The notes: generated from the letters alone by a model not told the origin. Shown: positions 1-20,000, numbered from the stretch's first letter. The stretch is 64,000 nt of DNA from Amaranthus tricolor (GCF_026212465.1 NC_080059.1:9316311-9380310), one strand, 5' to 3'. Translations and numbers: made by a program.

Positions 1-419
1 TTCATTTTCATCATTATTTAAGGTAATAACATAAACCCTAATTTATTTCAATTTGCAAATTGAATATTTTGTTCATTATTGTTATCATTTGAAGTTATAA
101 ATACATTTGTTGTTTGTTACATTCTCTTGATTTCATGATTTAAGCTTACATTCTACACATTTGTAGTTGAATTTTATGATTTGATTTGTATGCATATAAA
201 GTGTTTGATGAAATGCTTCAATGAAAGTTTATTACTTTGTAGGGTTAGTTTAATAGTTTTAGTATATTTTCATGGTATTTTTAGCTTTTATATTTGAAAT
301 GAACCTTCTAATAAGTGTTCTAATACCTTAATATCACAAATTCTTGTATTCAAATTTACGCTTCCCTTTGTAGTGTATTGGGGTGGGGAAGTAAGTTATA
401 TTTGAAATGAACCTTCTAG
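1..419. other. AT-rich intronic/upstream DNA before PMD exons
   Basis: No coding segment was found here. The next exon (from 420) begins inside a codon after a polypyrimidine/AG acceptor, so this stretch is most simply an intron of the PMD gene whose 5' exons lie left of the window. Confidence 0.5.
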
Positions 420-1915
420 CGTATCTGTATCATAACTTATGTCGAGCATCTCGTAAGGGTGCCAAGGACATGGGTGGATGCTTGATGTTGTTACAGATAT
501 GGTCATGGGAGCACATTCATATAGGGAGGCCCATTATTCGGACGGTTCGACCGGATGGGCAACATGATCAGGAAGATGACGCGGATGATTTTGAACCGAT
601 ATTAGGGTCACAGCATCGGCGCGGGATGGATCCTTTGGCAGTAAGGTAGCAACACTCAATTCACTATTCAAATTCATAATTTCACTATTTTATGATAGAT
701 GAAAATGTTAATCAATGTTTATTTGTTTGCAGCTGGCTTCGCATATATCTTTCGAGATCCCACTCCCCACATACTCTCGTCTACTACAGGGACGCACTAG
801 ATCGACAACGGGACGAACAGGTTAGTAACATTTACTATTTGTATTAGTTATGAATAAATTGTATACATTACTAAGCAGATTGATTTCTATTACAGATGAC
901 ATGGCAGCCTTACACAGCGGCTAAGATGGAAGCTCTACCGCACATATGTACATCGGGCCACGAGATTTGGAGATCGCGTTGTCCTCTTATTTGCTTTGAC
1001 ATCGTCGAGCTACATCTCCCGGATTGTGTCATGCGTCAATTTGGTTTGGAGCAGGTAATTCCGCAAGCCTGTGACACCCAACCTCAACTACATGCGATCG
1101 ATCGGAGGACTGGGGACAAGAACTACCTCGTACGACATAGATCGCATGTAGATGCGTGGAATGACAGAGCATCTAGATTGGTTGGAGGAGATAACTTCAC
1201 AGGTCATAGCTCTGCTATGTACATGAGTTGGTACAGGCGTATCTCCATATTACGCCTAACGAACACCGCATTTGCGCAGCCAGGATCACATTACCATCCG
1301 ACATCTACGTTACTGGTATGTTTTCTTTCAACACTCATAACAAATAGTAATAGTTTTAAGTAACTCTTTTAACAATATAATGATAACAAATAGGCTGAGC
1401 GCATCCGATCGGTGCTCATACAATGTAATGACACGATTCAAGGGGCCGCTACATCGCCAGTTGACGTGGGGTATCGACTATGTTCTCAGACCTTAGGCTC
1501 CATTAACGTGTCGTTGACCGATGCATTGAGTCAGGCGGGTTATGAGTACCTCATACTTACTCCCCCCGTCACTGGCGAGGTAGATGACACATTCCACACT
1601 CCTTCTCCAAGGAGTTCAGCCCATCGAGGTAGCTCTTCCGGAAGATCCAGTTCTCGGTCCACAAGAGGTCGCCAGCGCTCATCTACTCGAGGTCGGTCTT
1701 CCAGATCGCCATCGACATCCGCTATTATGTCGTCGTTCGTTCCCCCGGCTTCCATCAACACTCCTCCTCCACATCCATCGCCTCCGCAAAGGATTATCAC
1801 ATATCAGCGTGCTAGTCAACGACGAGCTCCTGCTCTTAATGTCATTGCGGAGGTTGACGAGTTCACACCATCATCATCTACCGGTGCGCAAAACAAAAGG
1901 GGCCGGGGGTTGTAG
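420..1915 (+). CDS. Plant mobile domain (PMD/MAIN-like) protein, 3' part
   Basis: Four exons join in frame: 420-645, 733-820, 896-1315 and 1394-1915 (stop), each with AG/GT borders. The product matches the C-terminal half of the plant mobile domain found in MAIN/MAIL proteins and in transposon-borne relatives. Visible landmarks are a segment like YLYHNLCRAS...GGCLMLLQIWSWE, the segment WQPYTAAKMEALPHICTSG, then ICFDIVELHLPDCVMRQFGL and a W-rich segment. After about residue 240 of the visible part the protein becomes Ser/Arg/Pro-rich, with repeated RSS/RGR tripeptides, and ends in KRGRGL. The 5' exons lie outside the window. PMD proteins act in silencing and meristem maintenance, but many copies are transposon-derived. 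The GC-richer exons in AT-rich DNA and the palindromes just downstream make a mobile origin plausible. The reading frame is undamaged in the visible part. Confidence 0.8.
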
Positions 1916-2124
1916 TTTAACAAATTTTGTATATTATTATATAACTTGAACTTCTTGTATGAGTTTCCATAATTGTAATATATCTTTGTATTATTTTCAT
2001 AATTATTTTTTTCAAAACAAGCCGGTTCGTAATTGATTATTATGGAATAGATGGTATTGAACTACTTTAATGCATGTTGCGTTCACTATTTTAAAATGAA
2101 AGAAAAAAAAATCAGGCCACAAGC

Positions 2125-2255
2125 AAACTGCCACTTGAAGTGGCAGTTTACCTGGACCAAACCGCCACTTGAGATGGCGGTTTGCCTTGACCAAATCGCC
2201 ACTTCATGTGGCGTTTTTGTGCTTAAGGCAAACCGCCATCTCAAGTGGCGGTTTT
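2125..2255. repeat. Four tandem quasi-palindromes, AAACCGCCACTT type
   Basis: Four 24-25-nt units (2125-2149, 2159-2183, 2193-2216, 2230-2254) each read roughly AAACCGCCA-CTTGA-TGGCGGTTT and fold on themselves. Spacers are 9-13 nt. Units differ by a few bases, several in pairs that keep the stem. They lie about 210 bp after the PMD stop codon. Confidence 0.85.
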
Positions 2256-2643
2256 GTCTAAAAAAATAAAAAAAAAATAATTTTCCACGTGGACGGTATT
2301 GTGGGAAATACTTTCCCAAAAAAATGCAAAGTGGGAATTAGTCTTTTTTTTAGACATAATCTGGGAATAGACTCTATCTTATACTAAAAATTCTTAGATT
2401 TCCTAAATGAAATTGTGTGACATTTCACATTACATTGTCCTTTGTTTAAATATCAATTTTCATGAGAAAAGATTTTGAAAGAGGGATTTGAAGTGATTAA
2501 GATATTGTTCTCTTTATTTTATTTATTAGTTATTCTCATTACAATCATACTTCATCAAATCATATAAAATCAAAACAAACTAAAATAATTCAATTCAGAT
2601 TAGATCCAAATAATTCATATCAAACTAAATCTGAAACATATAA

Positions 2644-2692
<49 letters not shown>

Positions 2693-2700
2693 GTTGTTGT
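2644..2700. repeat. (ATT)n microsatellite
   Basis: About sixteen uninterrupted ATT units grade into GTT units at the right end. Confidence 0.95.
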
Positions 2701-2969
2701 TTTTTAACTAACGGTTTATTTTTGGCTAGCTAGGTGATCTCTGTCCATTATGTTAGTGTTTTTACCCTTATTTCCTTGGTATTTTAATTTTGATCACTCA
2801 CATACTCATTTATATGATGCAGATTTTATTTTATTAGATAATAGAGTTAATGATAACATTTAATAAATATAGAATTAAATTTTGTGGAGAAAATATAAAC
2901 ACAAACATTAAAAAAAAGTGTTAAAATAAAGTTAGTGGAAATATGTAAGGACTATAAGCATTATAAAAA

Positions 2970-3279
2970 TTAGGGTAATTTCATCTGGTAACCTATTATT
3001 TTTTTCGGCTTTTTCACGTGGTAGGCAAACCTTTTTTGAATTCACAAAGTGACCTTGACCTTTATATTTTTCCACGTGGTAGACAAAAGGGAAGTTTTTT
3101 TTGTTAAGTTTACAGTATTTTTACCCAACATTATATAATTTTTTTTCAAAAAATAAACGTTGTGGTCACCACATATTTCGAAATTCAGTCGAAATAAATA
3201 TTTGATTTAACATTTATGGATTAAAAAAACATTTATGGAAAAATCATTAACTTAGGGACACCACGTAAAATTTTCCTAA
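2970..3279. mobile_element. MITE-like element with imperfect terminal inverted repeats
   Basis: The left end TTAGGGTAATTTCATCTGGT pairs imperfectly with the reverse complement of the right end (TTAGGAAAATTTTACGTGGT). Inside, CACGTGGTAG occurs twice. No coding capacity. The target duplication is not clear. Confidence 0.5.
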
Positions 3280-3420
3280 AAATTATATTAAAATAAAGTT
3301 AATTAAAAATATGTGAAGACTATATATATTAAAAAATATTAAAATTAGGGTGACCAAGGTAATTATATCAAAAAACAACCTCCATTTAATTCACTTTTAT
3401 TGTTACATTTAGTTTTAGAG

Positions 3421-3508
3421 CCTTTGTCAATGTCTTATTTCTATCATAAATATCTCTAATTGTGCCTTTGTCAATGTCTTATTTCTATCATAAATATCTC
3501 TAATTGTG
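3421..3508. repeat. 44-bp perfect tandem duplication
   Basis: The unit 3421-3464 is repeated exactly at 3465-3508, so the duplication is recent. Confidence 0.9.
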
Positions 3509-3631
3509 CTTGAGTAACAAAAATAATAAGTTGGTATTTACAAAATTAACATTAAGACGAATCAATCAAAATCTCACTTGACTATATTTTAACTTATAGA
3601 TTAAGATAAAAACATAAATTATGAATGATCG

Positions 3632-3965
3632 ATGAATAGTGTTCAAAAAACAAAGCTTTTACATTGGCTTTTGATTGACTTTTGGCTTTTGGCTTGTTGG
3701 TTGGTCAAAGAGTTCGGTAAATGGCTTTTAAGACAAAGTAATAAAAGTTATTTCAGTTTACTTTTTTCGTTGGCTTTTGGCTTGTTGGCCTACTCTTTTC
3801 TAATAAACAGTTAACAATTTATGCTTAAATTTATCAAACATCTCTATAAACAGTTGACCTTTTCAGTTAGCTTAAAAGCCAATAAAAACAACCAACATTT
3901 TTAACTGTTCAAACAAGCCAACTAAAAAAGACAACAACCAATTGCCAAACACCCCCAATAATACT
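3632..3965. mobile_element. MITE-like element, TTGGCTTTT-rich
   Basis: The left part repeats TTGGCTTTTGATTGACTTTT-like words. The right part carries their complement and ends GCCAAACACCCCCA, a common form of a plant MITE terminus. The segment at 40660-40900 has the same words. Exact ends are uncertain. Confidence 0.4.
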
Positions 3966-4640
3966 ACTAAATTAGAAGGAGTATGATAAAAGTAGAAAGA
4001 TTTTTAAGAGAACAACAAATCATAATCATAATCATTAACTCAGAATTCCGTATAAGTTAAAGTCCGGGAGTTGAACAACAAATGAAACTGCAAAAATATA
4101 ATATGCTCACCGTTCTTTAATGAAGTTTCCACAAGGAATATTCACGGAAATTAAAATATTTTAAATAGCGAATATAGAAGTTAGTTGAATAATACATTTA
4201 ATGGAGAAAAAGTAAGGCCATAAACATTAAGAAAAAGATTAAAAGAAAGTTAGTAGAAAAATACAAGGATCATAACTAATAAAAAATGCTTTTATAAAGC
4301 AAGTGAAAACATATGTAGACTATAAAGAATATGAAAATGTTAAAATGAAGTTAATAGAACATATATAATGACTATAAGTATTAGGTTTATTAAAATACTA
4401 AAATAAAAATAAATAAATATCTTTTATCCAAAATTTATGATATAAATAAAAAAAAAATTAAAACAATAAATAAAACATGTGAAAATAGCAAATAAAAACT
4501 AGTTTAAGCAAATGGATTACTAAAAGGAACATGAAATAGTAACAAACACTTACTATTTATGTGTCTATAAGTTGGAGATTCGTCCACCGTTTAGCTCAGA
4601 TTTTCTTTGGTAGCAAATTTAAATTGGAATTCATCATAAA

Positions 4641-10160
<5,520 letters not shown>

Positions 10161-11033
10161 TTAAAGTAACATGATATGCTGTTGAGATATAATAGACTAT
10201 GAGGATGTTCGGCAAACGAGTGAAGGGTCTGTTAGATATCCTTATTTAATCTTTTAGTTCCAGTTTTATTTTGTCAAGTAATTCAAGCCAAATTTTTTAA
10301 TCCGTAAAATTTTAGATTATTCTATTTGTTACTTTCACAAAGATTTTTGCATTTCATCTCATTTTCATCGTAATGTCCTTTCTTTTGTATAAAATTTCAA
10401 AAATCTATGTGTGGTCCCTACATATTTCTCCCTTACAATTAAATTGAACTATTATAAAATATGTAATCAACAAAGAATCATACTCGAATTTTCATTTTAT
10501 TTTATTTATGTGGTCAAAATTTAAATAAAAAGCCTGCTTTCTAAAGAAGTTAAAATGTTGAAAAAAGAAAAATCGTTGCATGATCACAATGAATATCAAA
10601 ACTAATGCTCAACCAGCAAAATTACATTTACAATATTGCTTCAATATTTGAATTTCTGCAATTCACAAAAGAAAAAAAAAAAATCGACACATTTGTATAA
10701 TACCTCATAAACTTGGATCTGCCTTGAGCTAAAGCAATCCTAAATTTGTTGTAGCCTTCTATTAAGAAGATTTTCAACGATAAATTTAAAATTCTACACA
10801 TCAACTTATATTAATTGGTAATTTTTAAAATAATCCTACTGAAAACTATCTTTACAATTACTGTGAGCCTTGCACATCCGAGCCACGCTGATGCCTTGCT
10901 ACCATCTGAGTATATTGGAACCGAGCTTTCCTTGAATAACTCTGGTAAGCCTGATTAGAGTAGAAAGGAACCAAAACATTGAATCAACTGCATATAGAGT
11001 AACAAACATAAGCACTTGGAAAACTACCTTAGG
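10161..11033. other. Convergent intergenic DNA between OPR and acyl-CoA ligase
   Basis: AT-rich, without a recognisable gene. It should contain both 3' UTRs; no sharp terminator-like structure was identified. Confidence 0.6.
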
Positions 11034-14000
11034 TCATAGCTTAGATGGACTAGTTGTTGCTTGATTGACGAGCTCTCTTCGAAGGATCTTCCCTGATGGA
11101 TTCTTAGGAATAATATTGACAAAAGCAACACGACGTATTCTCTTATATGGACTAACCTGTAAAGAAGTGAAAAGTCTTATCATGATTTCACACAAATCAA
11201 AAGTACGGTAGCGATTAACAAGAGTTATTTATGACAAGTTCTTGGTACATTGTCGATCAAAACTAAAGCTCCAAAGAATCGTTCACATCCTTAGAAATGA
11301 TTTTTTTAATTTGAATAGTAATCGGTTTATCCCAATACTAAAGCCCTAATGCAAACCAATACACTTTCAGAAAAGCAAGTAACCAGTTTTGGCAAGGTAG
11401 CATAATACACTCCTACTTATACCGGTGATCAAGCAAGTTCATCCTTCTTGAACATTTTCAAGATATAACAATAAGCCAATGTAGTTATCCTGATGAAATA
11501 TTGTAGAACAAAACACAAGAATGCATGATAATGCAATATAGAAGAATAAAACACAGGAATGGCTTCCTAATGTAGAATAAAATTTAAGCCCTAAAATCAC
11601 ATGATTACACCAACCTTAAGTTTCATTAGCATCATGAGTTGCCGAGTGTGTCATCAGCTAAGAGAAAACACATACCTGTTTCGCTACAAAATCCATCACT
11701 TGAGAAGCAGTAATGCTGCTTTCTGGTTTTCTCACAATGTATGCCATGGGTATTTGTCCAGCTTCTTCATCTGGGTAACTGCAGTTAATGGACACAAGAT
11801 TCATAACACACAATATAAAGGTTAAAAGTAGTACAAAATGAGGATGATTTAACCAAAAAAATGACCTATAAAAACATAAAAACATAACAAAAATAATTTA
11901 ACATACTTCCTCCGTAGTTTTCTTGCATCCAAGTACAGCTGCACACTGTTAGAGCAAGTACCAAATCACCCTTGTATGGAGGGTCTTCGGGGTGCCGTGA
12001 TGAGGGTGGAACGAAGAACACGAGTACGGTGCATAAGAGATGCATTGGTCAAGGCAAGGCTCGAGAAGAAGGTTGCACGACCAAGGAAGCATCACAGCAC
12101 GTGGAAGCAGCCTGCTGACTGAGGCACTCGATTGGTCGAGCGAGGTTGGCTCGGTCGAGCAAGAGTCGAGCAGTTTACCAGGGTAAGGTCAGAATGTCCA
12201 GAGAGCTCGCTCGACTGGTCGAGCACACTTGCTCGGTCGAGCGTCATACAGGGGCATTCACTCGCGTATTCTGTTTTTGTTGCGGAAATGTTTGGGCTTT
12301 ATGCATTGGGTCCTAAGGCTTCTAATATGTGCTAGGCTATATAAGAGGGCTTAGAACATCATTAGAAGGGAGGTGAGTGAGGCTACATAAGAGAGAAAGC
12401 TAGGGTTAGAAAGCACAAGAGTTTTCTTCTAGTTTATGGGTGATATCCATTGTTGAATGGAATCACTATCTTGAGAGCTTGTACTTAAGTCTGTTTGGTT
12501 AGTCATTAATGTATTGTTGAATAGATTAATGAAAGTAATCATCTTTTGAGGGAGAGGTACCAAAGATAACTCATAACACATTGTGTTGATTGTTTGTTGC
12601 TCTCTTGTTTACTCTCTGTTTTTTCACTCATCTTCGAACCATAATTCTACCACTGTTGGATCCGAACTATTCTCTTTCACACACAATGGAGAAAATGGTG
12701 AAAATGGTGGAATGTTCCAATAGTTTCTTAGCTTATAATGGCATAAAGAGCAAATGATGGTGCATTAAGAAAGATAAACAAAATTTTATGTGGAAAGTAT
12801 CGTTAATTTCGTTTGATACTTGAGAAATTTTCAATTACGACCTTGTTTCTATGGATTAAGAGACAAATGGTGGGGCACACAAATAATGCAGGGAAGATAA
12901 TAAAAGTGGGCTTTTACCAAAAAAGGTGCAAGTAATACTAAACCTATGAAAAAAAATTGTGCAAGTAAAAAAAAGGTAAAAGCACTAAATAGCACAAAGG
13001 AAAACAAACAATTTGCCAGAAAAAGAAAAGGCGAATCTGGAGAAACAAGCCAGTGAAACATAGTTCGCTAGTTAGTTCGCCTTTTAGATTCGCAATTCGC
13101 TCAAAATGGTTCAAAAATAGCCTAAAACCCACCAAAATCCGCTTTTTTCGATTTGCTATTCATAAGGTCATTAGCGAATCATGTGATACTGAAACAAGCT
13201 CATGAATTAAATTTCTTTAAAAATTAATGGATGCATGCAGAGATAACTTTTAGTACAATAAATATTCATCCTAGTAAGAAAAGGATGTAAAAGTAGAAGG
13301 CCGATAAACTCATGGGTGCACAAGAAAGAAAGACAGGCTACTAACGGAATCACAGCAGCATCAGCAATTTCCGGGTGCGAAAGAAGCAAGTGTTCCAACT
13401 CTGCTGGAGGAACCTGGCAACAGAAAATTAATTGATTCTGTGATCATGTGAAAAAAACAGACACGAAGTTGAAAAAACAAGCCTGTTCATTATAAAATGG
13501 CTTATCTTGTTACCTGATATCCCTTGTATTTGATCAATTCCTTTAACCGGTCAACAATATACAGATATCCATCAGAATCAAAGTAACAAAGATCACCAGT
13601 CTTTAACCACCCATCAGGATAGAAAGTTGCAGCAGTAGCCTCCTTGTCTCCCACATAACCTACAGCCATCACCGTTGCTATTAACCATAAAAGTCGAATG
13701 ATCAGATTTAACTAAAAAATGAACCAACACCTAAGAGAACTTGCCCTTTCACATAACACAAAATAGTAATAGAAAACTAGATAAGATCATAAGACTTAAG
13801 AACAATTATACAAATTATAATAAAAAAAAACCACCAACGTTGTTCCCATTGTACTAGTTAATGCATTAGAGTGAGCCTGAATGGAACTCCCATAACTATC
13901 AATCTGTTGCGGCAATGATATTTTCAAAAATTACTCCAGAGAGCTGGTACAAGAAAAACATTGCTCAGACAAGCATTATTTGATGTCAAGAATGGGTTTT

Positions 14001-17000
14001 GAGCGCTTGACAAACGTCTCTTGCAGTGCATCAAAATATTAGTATGTCTGATGGGCGAACCGAAGGAATACTGCCAGCAGTAGAGTTCTAGTAAAAATCT
14101 AAGGTTGCACAATTTTAAAAGTTGATTATAAAGTAAATGCAAGCAGTGATCTAATTAGTAAAACGAAGATTAACGAATCAGTCGACGAAGTGGAAAACAA
14201 ATTGCGCTCGATGATATGATAAAAACCAAGAAAATTCAAAGGTATCATTCACCAAAGATTTACAAGGATCTACATGACATTTCTCTAAGAATACAAGGCC
14301 CAATAGCAGATGTCTTCACTTTGTAGAATAATAAATTTAGCTTTCTTGAAAACATACGGGGAACAGGAATCACAAAGGTCGGAGTTCAGAGTTCAGACAT
14401 CTTTAGAAGTTCTTCAAACAAAACTCCTAAATTAAAAACAGTAATGGAATGGGAATTTCAAATTCATATTTGTGACAAACAAATCCTAAGTGATTCAAGT
14501 CACAATAATTTTTTCAATTGAAATCTACGCAGTAATTCTTTTAAGAGTGAAGCATTTGTTGAACATAAGAAACCGATTTGAGAATTCAGACAAGCTTTGA
14601 AATCTTCTCCAAGACCATTTTAAGTGGTTGACAAGCCTGTTCACATTTTTCACTACCACCTAATATCACCTCTCTATATGGTAAGCCATTGGAATGAATT
14701 TTGGGAAGAAAATGAGATAATTGAAGTAGAATATTATGACCATTAAACTTGGCAAAATATTTTCCTACCAAAATTACAAGAACTACCATTATCATTACTG
14801 AAAAAACGATGCTTATATTAGAGTTCGAACAATGTGTTTCAAACTCCAATATTGCCAAGATCGAATGTATGAGGTTTTGTGACAAACAAATTACGCTATC
14901 AATGATATCGATGTTTGTAGGAGAAAGTAATGCAATAAAATGACACAAAAATTTAACGAGGTTCACCCAACTTAGGCTACGTCCTCCGGTGTGTAGTATC
15001 TCTTATATTATCAAAGGAGTTCAAAGAACTCTCAAATATGGAGAATTACAATAGAGAAGAGATATAGGCTAGTGTTTGGCTTGGGGTGTATTTTTGTGGA
15101 TTATTTCAATGTGTGAATGATAGCTCTCTATTTATAGGAGAGATCTCACTAAGTAAAATTAAGTACATTACAGCTATGATAAATGATAATGAAACATCCC
15201 CAAGAACTTGAAGAGTCAAAAACATCATCTTAGGAGCATCAGAGACATCGCTCGACCACAATAGGGGTTCGCTCGATCGAGCGGTTTGGTCGAGCGGGCT
15301 GCAGGAAGTTTCTGGTTGCATGCTGTATGCTTGCTCGACCCATTCTGAAGCTCGCTCGGTCGAGCGAGCTGGTTGAGCGGCACTTCAGAGGACTTCTGAC
15401 AGTATTGCTCGACTTGCATAGTAGAGCATCTTAAACCTTTAAACTTCTTCATTAGGTCCCATAACTCCCATGATTAACTCATTAATTCATACTTTAATCA
15501 TCACCATAAACCACAAATATTAAGACAAAACTTAACACACCCATTCATGACATACTTATGGGATTCCATCCCAAGAGTCACTGCATGAATGCACCTATCA
15601 AATGTGCACTCAAGTCACACCATTCATAACAATTACCACATTTTGAAACCGACAATCAAACGGGCCATTAAGGTTAAGAATAGGAATGTCAAATGAGCAA
15701 TACAGAATCAATTAATCAACATTCAACCAGAAATAACCACTTTAAAACAGAATTACAAGTCAACTTATTAAACCAGAAAAATCAAATAATTAACAAACGA
15801 AAAACGCAGAGTACATGTACCGGAGCAGGCAAGCAGAAACCCAATGAATATGAGAATCATATACTGCACTTGACCAGCAATATCAATTTTATTAATTAGC
15901 AGCTAAAACTCATTTATTGCTGCTCAAAACGTAAAGATTTGAGCTTCATCTGTCTTAATTTGATTATTTTCTGCTTTGAGACTTTCTTTGGATTTGATAT
16001 CATTCAGTATGTCAGGCTAATACAATAACATATGCATGTTTGCGGTGACAATGACATACAGAAAACATCATTACTGTTTAGACTGCAAAACACCGTTAAT
16101 CCATCCTGAAGTGGAGGTTCATGCTTTGACCTTTGTCAAATTATGAAACATTTGATGCATTTTAAATAAGTATTGAGCAAACGAATTGAGAAAACTGGCA
16201 AGAATATGGAGCCTATGAGACAGCGAGTTTGGTGTTCGCAAGTGGATTCTAATTTTTTCACAGAAACAAAAAACTAGCAAGCAATATCCTTGAAAACAAT
16301 GAGAATTCAATCGAATTCAGATTTTTCTGAGTGAAGGATCAGAGCTGGTCAGAACAAGGAAAATAAATTCAGTTGACTCTGACATAACCAGCTTTATTTA
16401 GAAACTGTTGCGGCCGGACAGGTTTAGTCCATTACTCCATTTTCCTTGCACAAACTGGTTTTTATATAGCCTTAATTCAGTGCAAGGAAGGATAATCAAA
16501 GGAATGAGCTGTGTAATTTCAAATAAAACAACACTAGAGAGCCCATACACCACCAAAGTAACTCCCGTCTTATACACTTGAAGTGGGCAAAAAAATAGAC
16601 TAAACTGAATAAATATGTTTGCAAGGTATGCACAAAACCAGAAAATGATGACCAGAATGCCCACCTATTCAATCTATAGTGCAAAATAAGGACATGTTAT
16701 ATCATATCTATTAAGTAATAGAGATAATCAAATCTACTCAACCGATACTATCCGCATCATAAAGTTATGATTCATGAATAACAGCATTTTAGGATACGTC
16801 AAGGGATATGCCATGATATTGCTTGATATTGACAATACGAGAACCACATCAGCCCCCAATATTGCATCATCATGACAATCATTGCAACACAAATGGAAAC
16901 CACATTTTTGCACTATGCTTTAGTCCCTTCAAAGTTGGATAAGGAGAGTTAGACATACGCAACCTTAAATCAAAGTTGTATAAGGGAGAGTCAGACATAA

Positions 17001-20000
17001 GCAAACTTGAATTGCAAATACCATCTGGCATTTCAACTAATCAAGAAGCATACATGATTTAACTATTTTACTTTAATCCCTTATCATCCAAATCCAAAAA
17101 CCAAAAACTTATAAAGTTTTGGCTCCATCATAAGGCTGGATTATTAAAATTTGAAAAATGTGGAACTAACTATTATATATTGTTCTAGAGACGATTTGTA
17201 ATACTAAACTCTCCATTAAACAAAAATTCAATAAAGGTAATATTGAGAGTAACTCTAAATATTCTCTCAGCATTAGTGGTCATGAAAACACCACTAATTA
17301 ATTATTAGATACCCTTTCACATGTCATAGTATGAAATTAGAAGAGATATTTGGCTGGTAGATTGGTGCTTCCTCTATCCAACAAAGACAGTTTTAGATGT
17401 AGTTTAACTAGCAAAGAAATCATTTCAAAAAAAGGTAATATCAATAAGAAAGATGCTTAGAAGATAACAGTTGTAGATAGGAAAAGATTCTATACTCTTA
17501 AACTTTAGATTTCAACAACACAAATAATTTGTCTCACTAATCAAACTTTAAAATCTATTCCTTCAAGGATACGTCCAACATTTAAGGTTAAATTTTCTAG
17601 GTCTAGGAACTACAATAACTAAATAAGAGAATATAACACTAAATAACTTCAAGGTCATGTTCTTAAGTTCACAAAAAAGATCTATTGGTAGAAAATATTA
17701 CCTCTAGGAAGACCGTTATGTCTCCAATGATGACAGTTTCCAATTAGATTAATGGATCTAAAAGCCATATAATCCCAAGAAGATAAGTGGGCAATCCCTT
17801 GCACAATCCTAAAATAGACCAAAGATATGCTAGTTTTCTTGAGCAGAATCAATAATGTTATCAATATTGTGCATTATTTCCAAGGAAGCCATAGGATCAT
17901 AAACTTTATAATCAATATTAGGCATAGAGACCCGCCTTTTTACTACTTTGATTACTTTCAGAGTTTCAAAGGTTTTAACACAAAGACGTTATTGCAAGGA
18001 CAAATTAGAATTTCCTTATACAAGAGGCTCAAGCTTCATATATCATCATATTAAGAATAGATAAAAATAAGCTGACCATATTAAAAACCTATCATGGGTA
18101 TGACCAAGTCACCAAGTTCGTTGAAGATTTTATTATTTGTTGGGGTAAGGTATAGAGTTCTCAAGAAATTTTACCTTTCATAATTGTTGGAGCACGCAAC
18201 CATAGCTCCCCTTTCTGTCCAGGTGGCAAAGCATCTCCAGTAGAGGGATCAACAATCATCGCTTGTGTGTATTCTCGTAGGCGGCCAACGGAACCATACC
18301 TTTCACTTTCCTCAGGTCCAACAGTTGATGCTACCCCACCTGCTGTCTCAGTCAAGCCATATCCCTAGAACAATAGACAGATAAATGGAAAGGATAAGAT
18401 AAATTTTGAAAATATAAAACGTCCTACAAAGCTAGTGCGTTGTACGTAACAGCAGAAATTTACAATGATCCGACTTTAAGAATTTTAGTCATAGTTCTAC
18501 GTTAAAAGATCATTAAAGGGGGAGATTAAGTTTGTCAGTTTAATTTACCATTAGTAAACTTATTAACTATTAGCCACATCAATTTTGGTTGTTTTGTAGA
18601 ATCTCCTGTAAAAAAAACTTACCTCATATCAGAAACGAGTTTTGTAGTGTCAGTGAGTAAGGGGTGAGAGTGTGAGACATGAGTTTTGCATAGAGGAAAA
18701 GTGGCCTGTGGCCCATATTAACCTCAGTAGGCAGACCCAATTTTTTACAGGGAAGTAGAAGATTTTTAATCAATAATCATTCAATACAGAAAAAGGTAGT
18801 CAGCAAACTTTTTCCTACTTGCACATAAGGCCAAAGATGTATTACTCTTAGTGTTAGTTGGCACATATAACTATCATATAAAACCCAATCATAATGATAA
18901 TTATACTCAATAATTTAACCTTCAGAACTAACAAGATTGGACAAGAACCCAAAAGTCTAGAATGACTGCCTAGGTCTGTTCTGACTATTATTTTAACAAT
19001 AATGCAATTCTTTAACCTGCCCATTAGTTGAATCTACTCACTCTTGTCTTCCTTCAATTCTCAATAAATAATAATTGAACTAAAAGTGATAGAAAGGAGC
19101 TGCAGCAAGAGCTCTCACTCTCTCACAACTTGTCCTACAAGAATAGGTTCATTGAATTGACATACTAACAGCTCGAATACCCTCAATATTTGGACAGTTC
19201 GATATCAGATAAAACTTCTAATTCTCAGAATTTGATAGCTCCTTGCTTCCATACAAATACTATCTCAATCGATTTGTTAAAAACTGTCAATTCCACCATA
19301 TTAATCCACGATTCAATGTGCTTGGCATAGAATCTTCATAATAAACTCTATAACAGTAATATTAATGATATAACCCATGAAATAAATAACAATATAGGAG
19401 TAATAATTAATAATTCTAAAAGCATCAAAACATGGTCGTATATGGGGTAGGGCGAGGGGGCCTGCGCCCAGACCCAACATAAAAATTAAGAAGTAGATTA
19501 TATTATATACATGAGAAGATTAAAGAATTCCATATAAAAGTACTAAGCTCAACTCTCCCTCACAAAAGGACACAGCTAAAAGAGGCCACAAGGGGGTCAT
19601 TAACAAAATCAAAGGACATGTATGATCAAGTCTTTCAAAAGTTAAACGAACTTTGAAACTTTTTATCAAATTAAGGTTAACTTTATCCTAATTTTTCAAA
19701 ATACTAAGGCTTTAAAGTTACTTACTCCATTATTTAACTCTAGAATATCCAAATTAAATTACATTGACTCAATATCCAACATGATCAACACAAACCTCAA
19801 AACAATATTTACTTCAAGTCAAGTATAATTGACAATACATGGGGTCCAAATGAAGTATCATTCTTGAAACCCGACCAAACATCTAAATGTACACCTCTAC
19901 TTGCTTACGAGGGACAAACATAAAGTTTTTCACAAAGGTAAAAGAATATCAAATGACGAGGTTTAGAAATAAAACTGCTACTAATTAATACTCCCTCCAT

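Larger units (their letters stand above)
1916..4640. other. Repeat-rich intergenic DNA between PMD and OPR genes
   Basis: No gene was recognised. The stretch contains the palindrome cluster, an (ATT)n microsatellite, two MITE-like segments and a 44-bp tandem duplication, all listed separately. The rest is AT-rich with short ORFs that show no recognisable protein. Confidence 0.6.

Noticed and set aside
2012..2319. Overlapping ORFs on both strands with repeated HLKWRF-like words
   Set aside because: They are translations of the tandem palindromes, not proteins.
12132..12335. 67-codon ORF in the acyl-CoA ligase intron
   Set aside because: Falls in the U3 region of the solo LTR and reflects its TCGAGC repeats.
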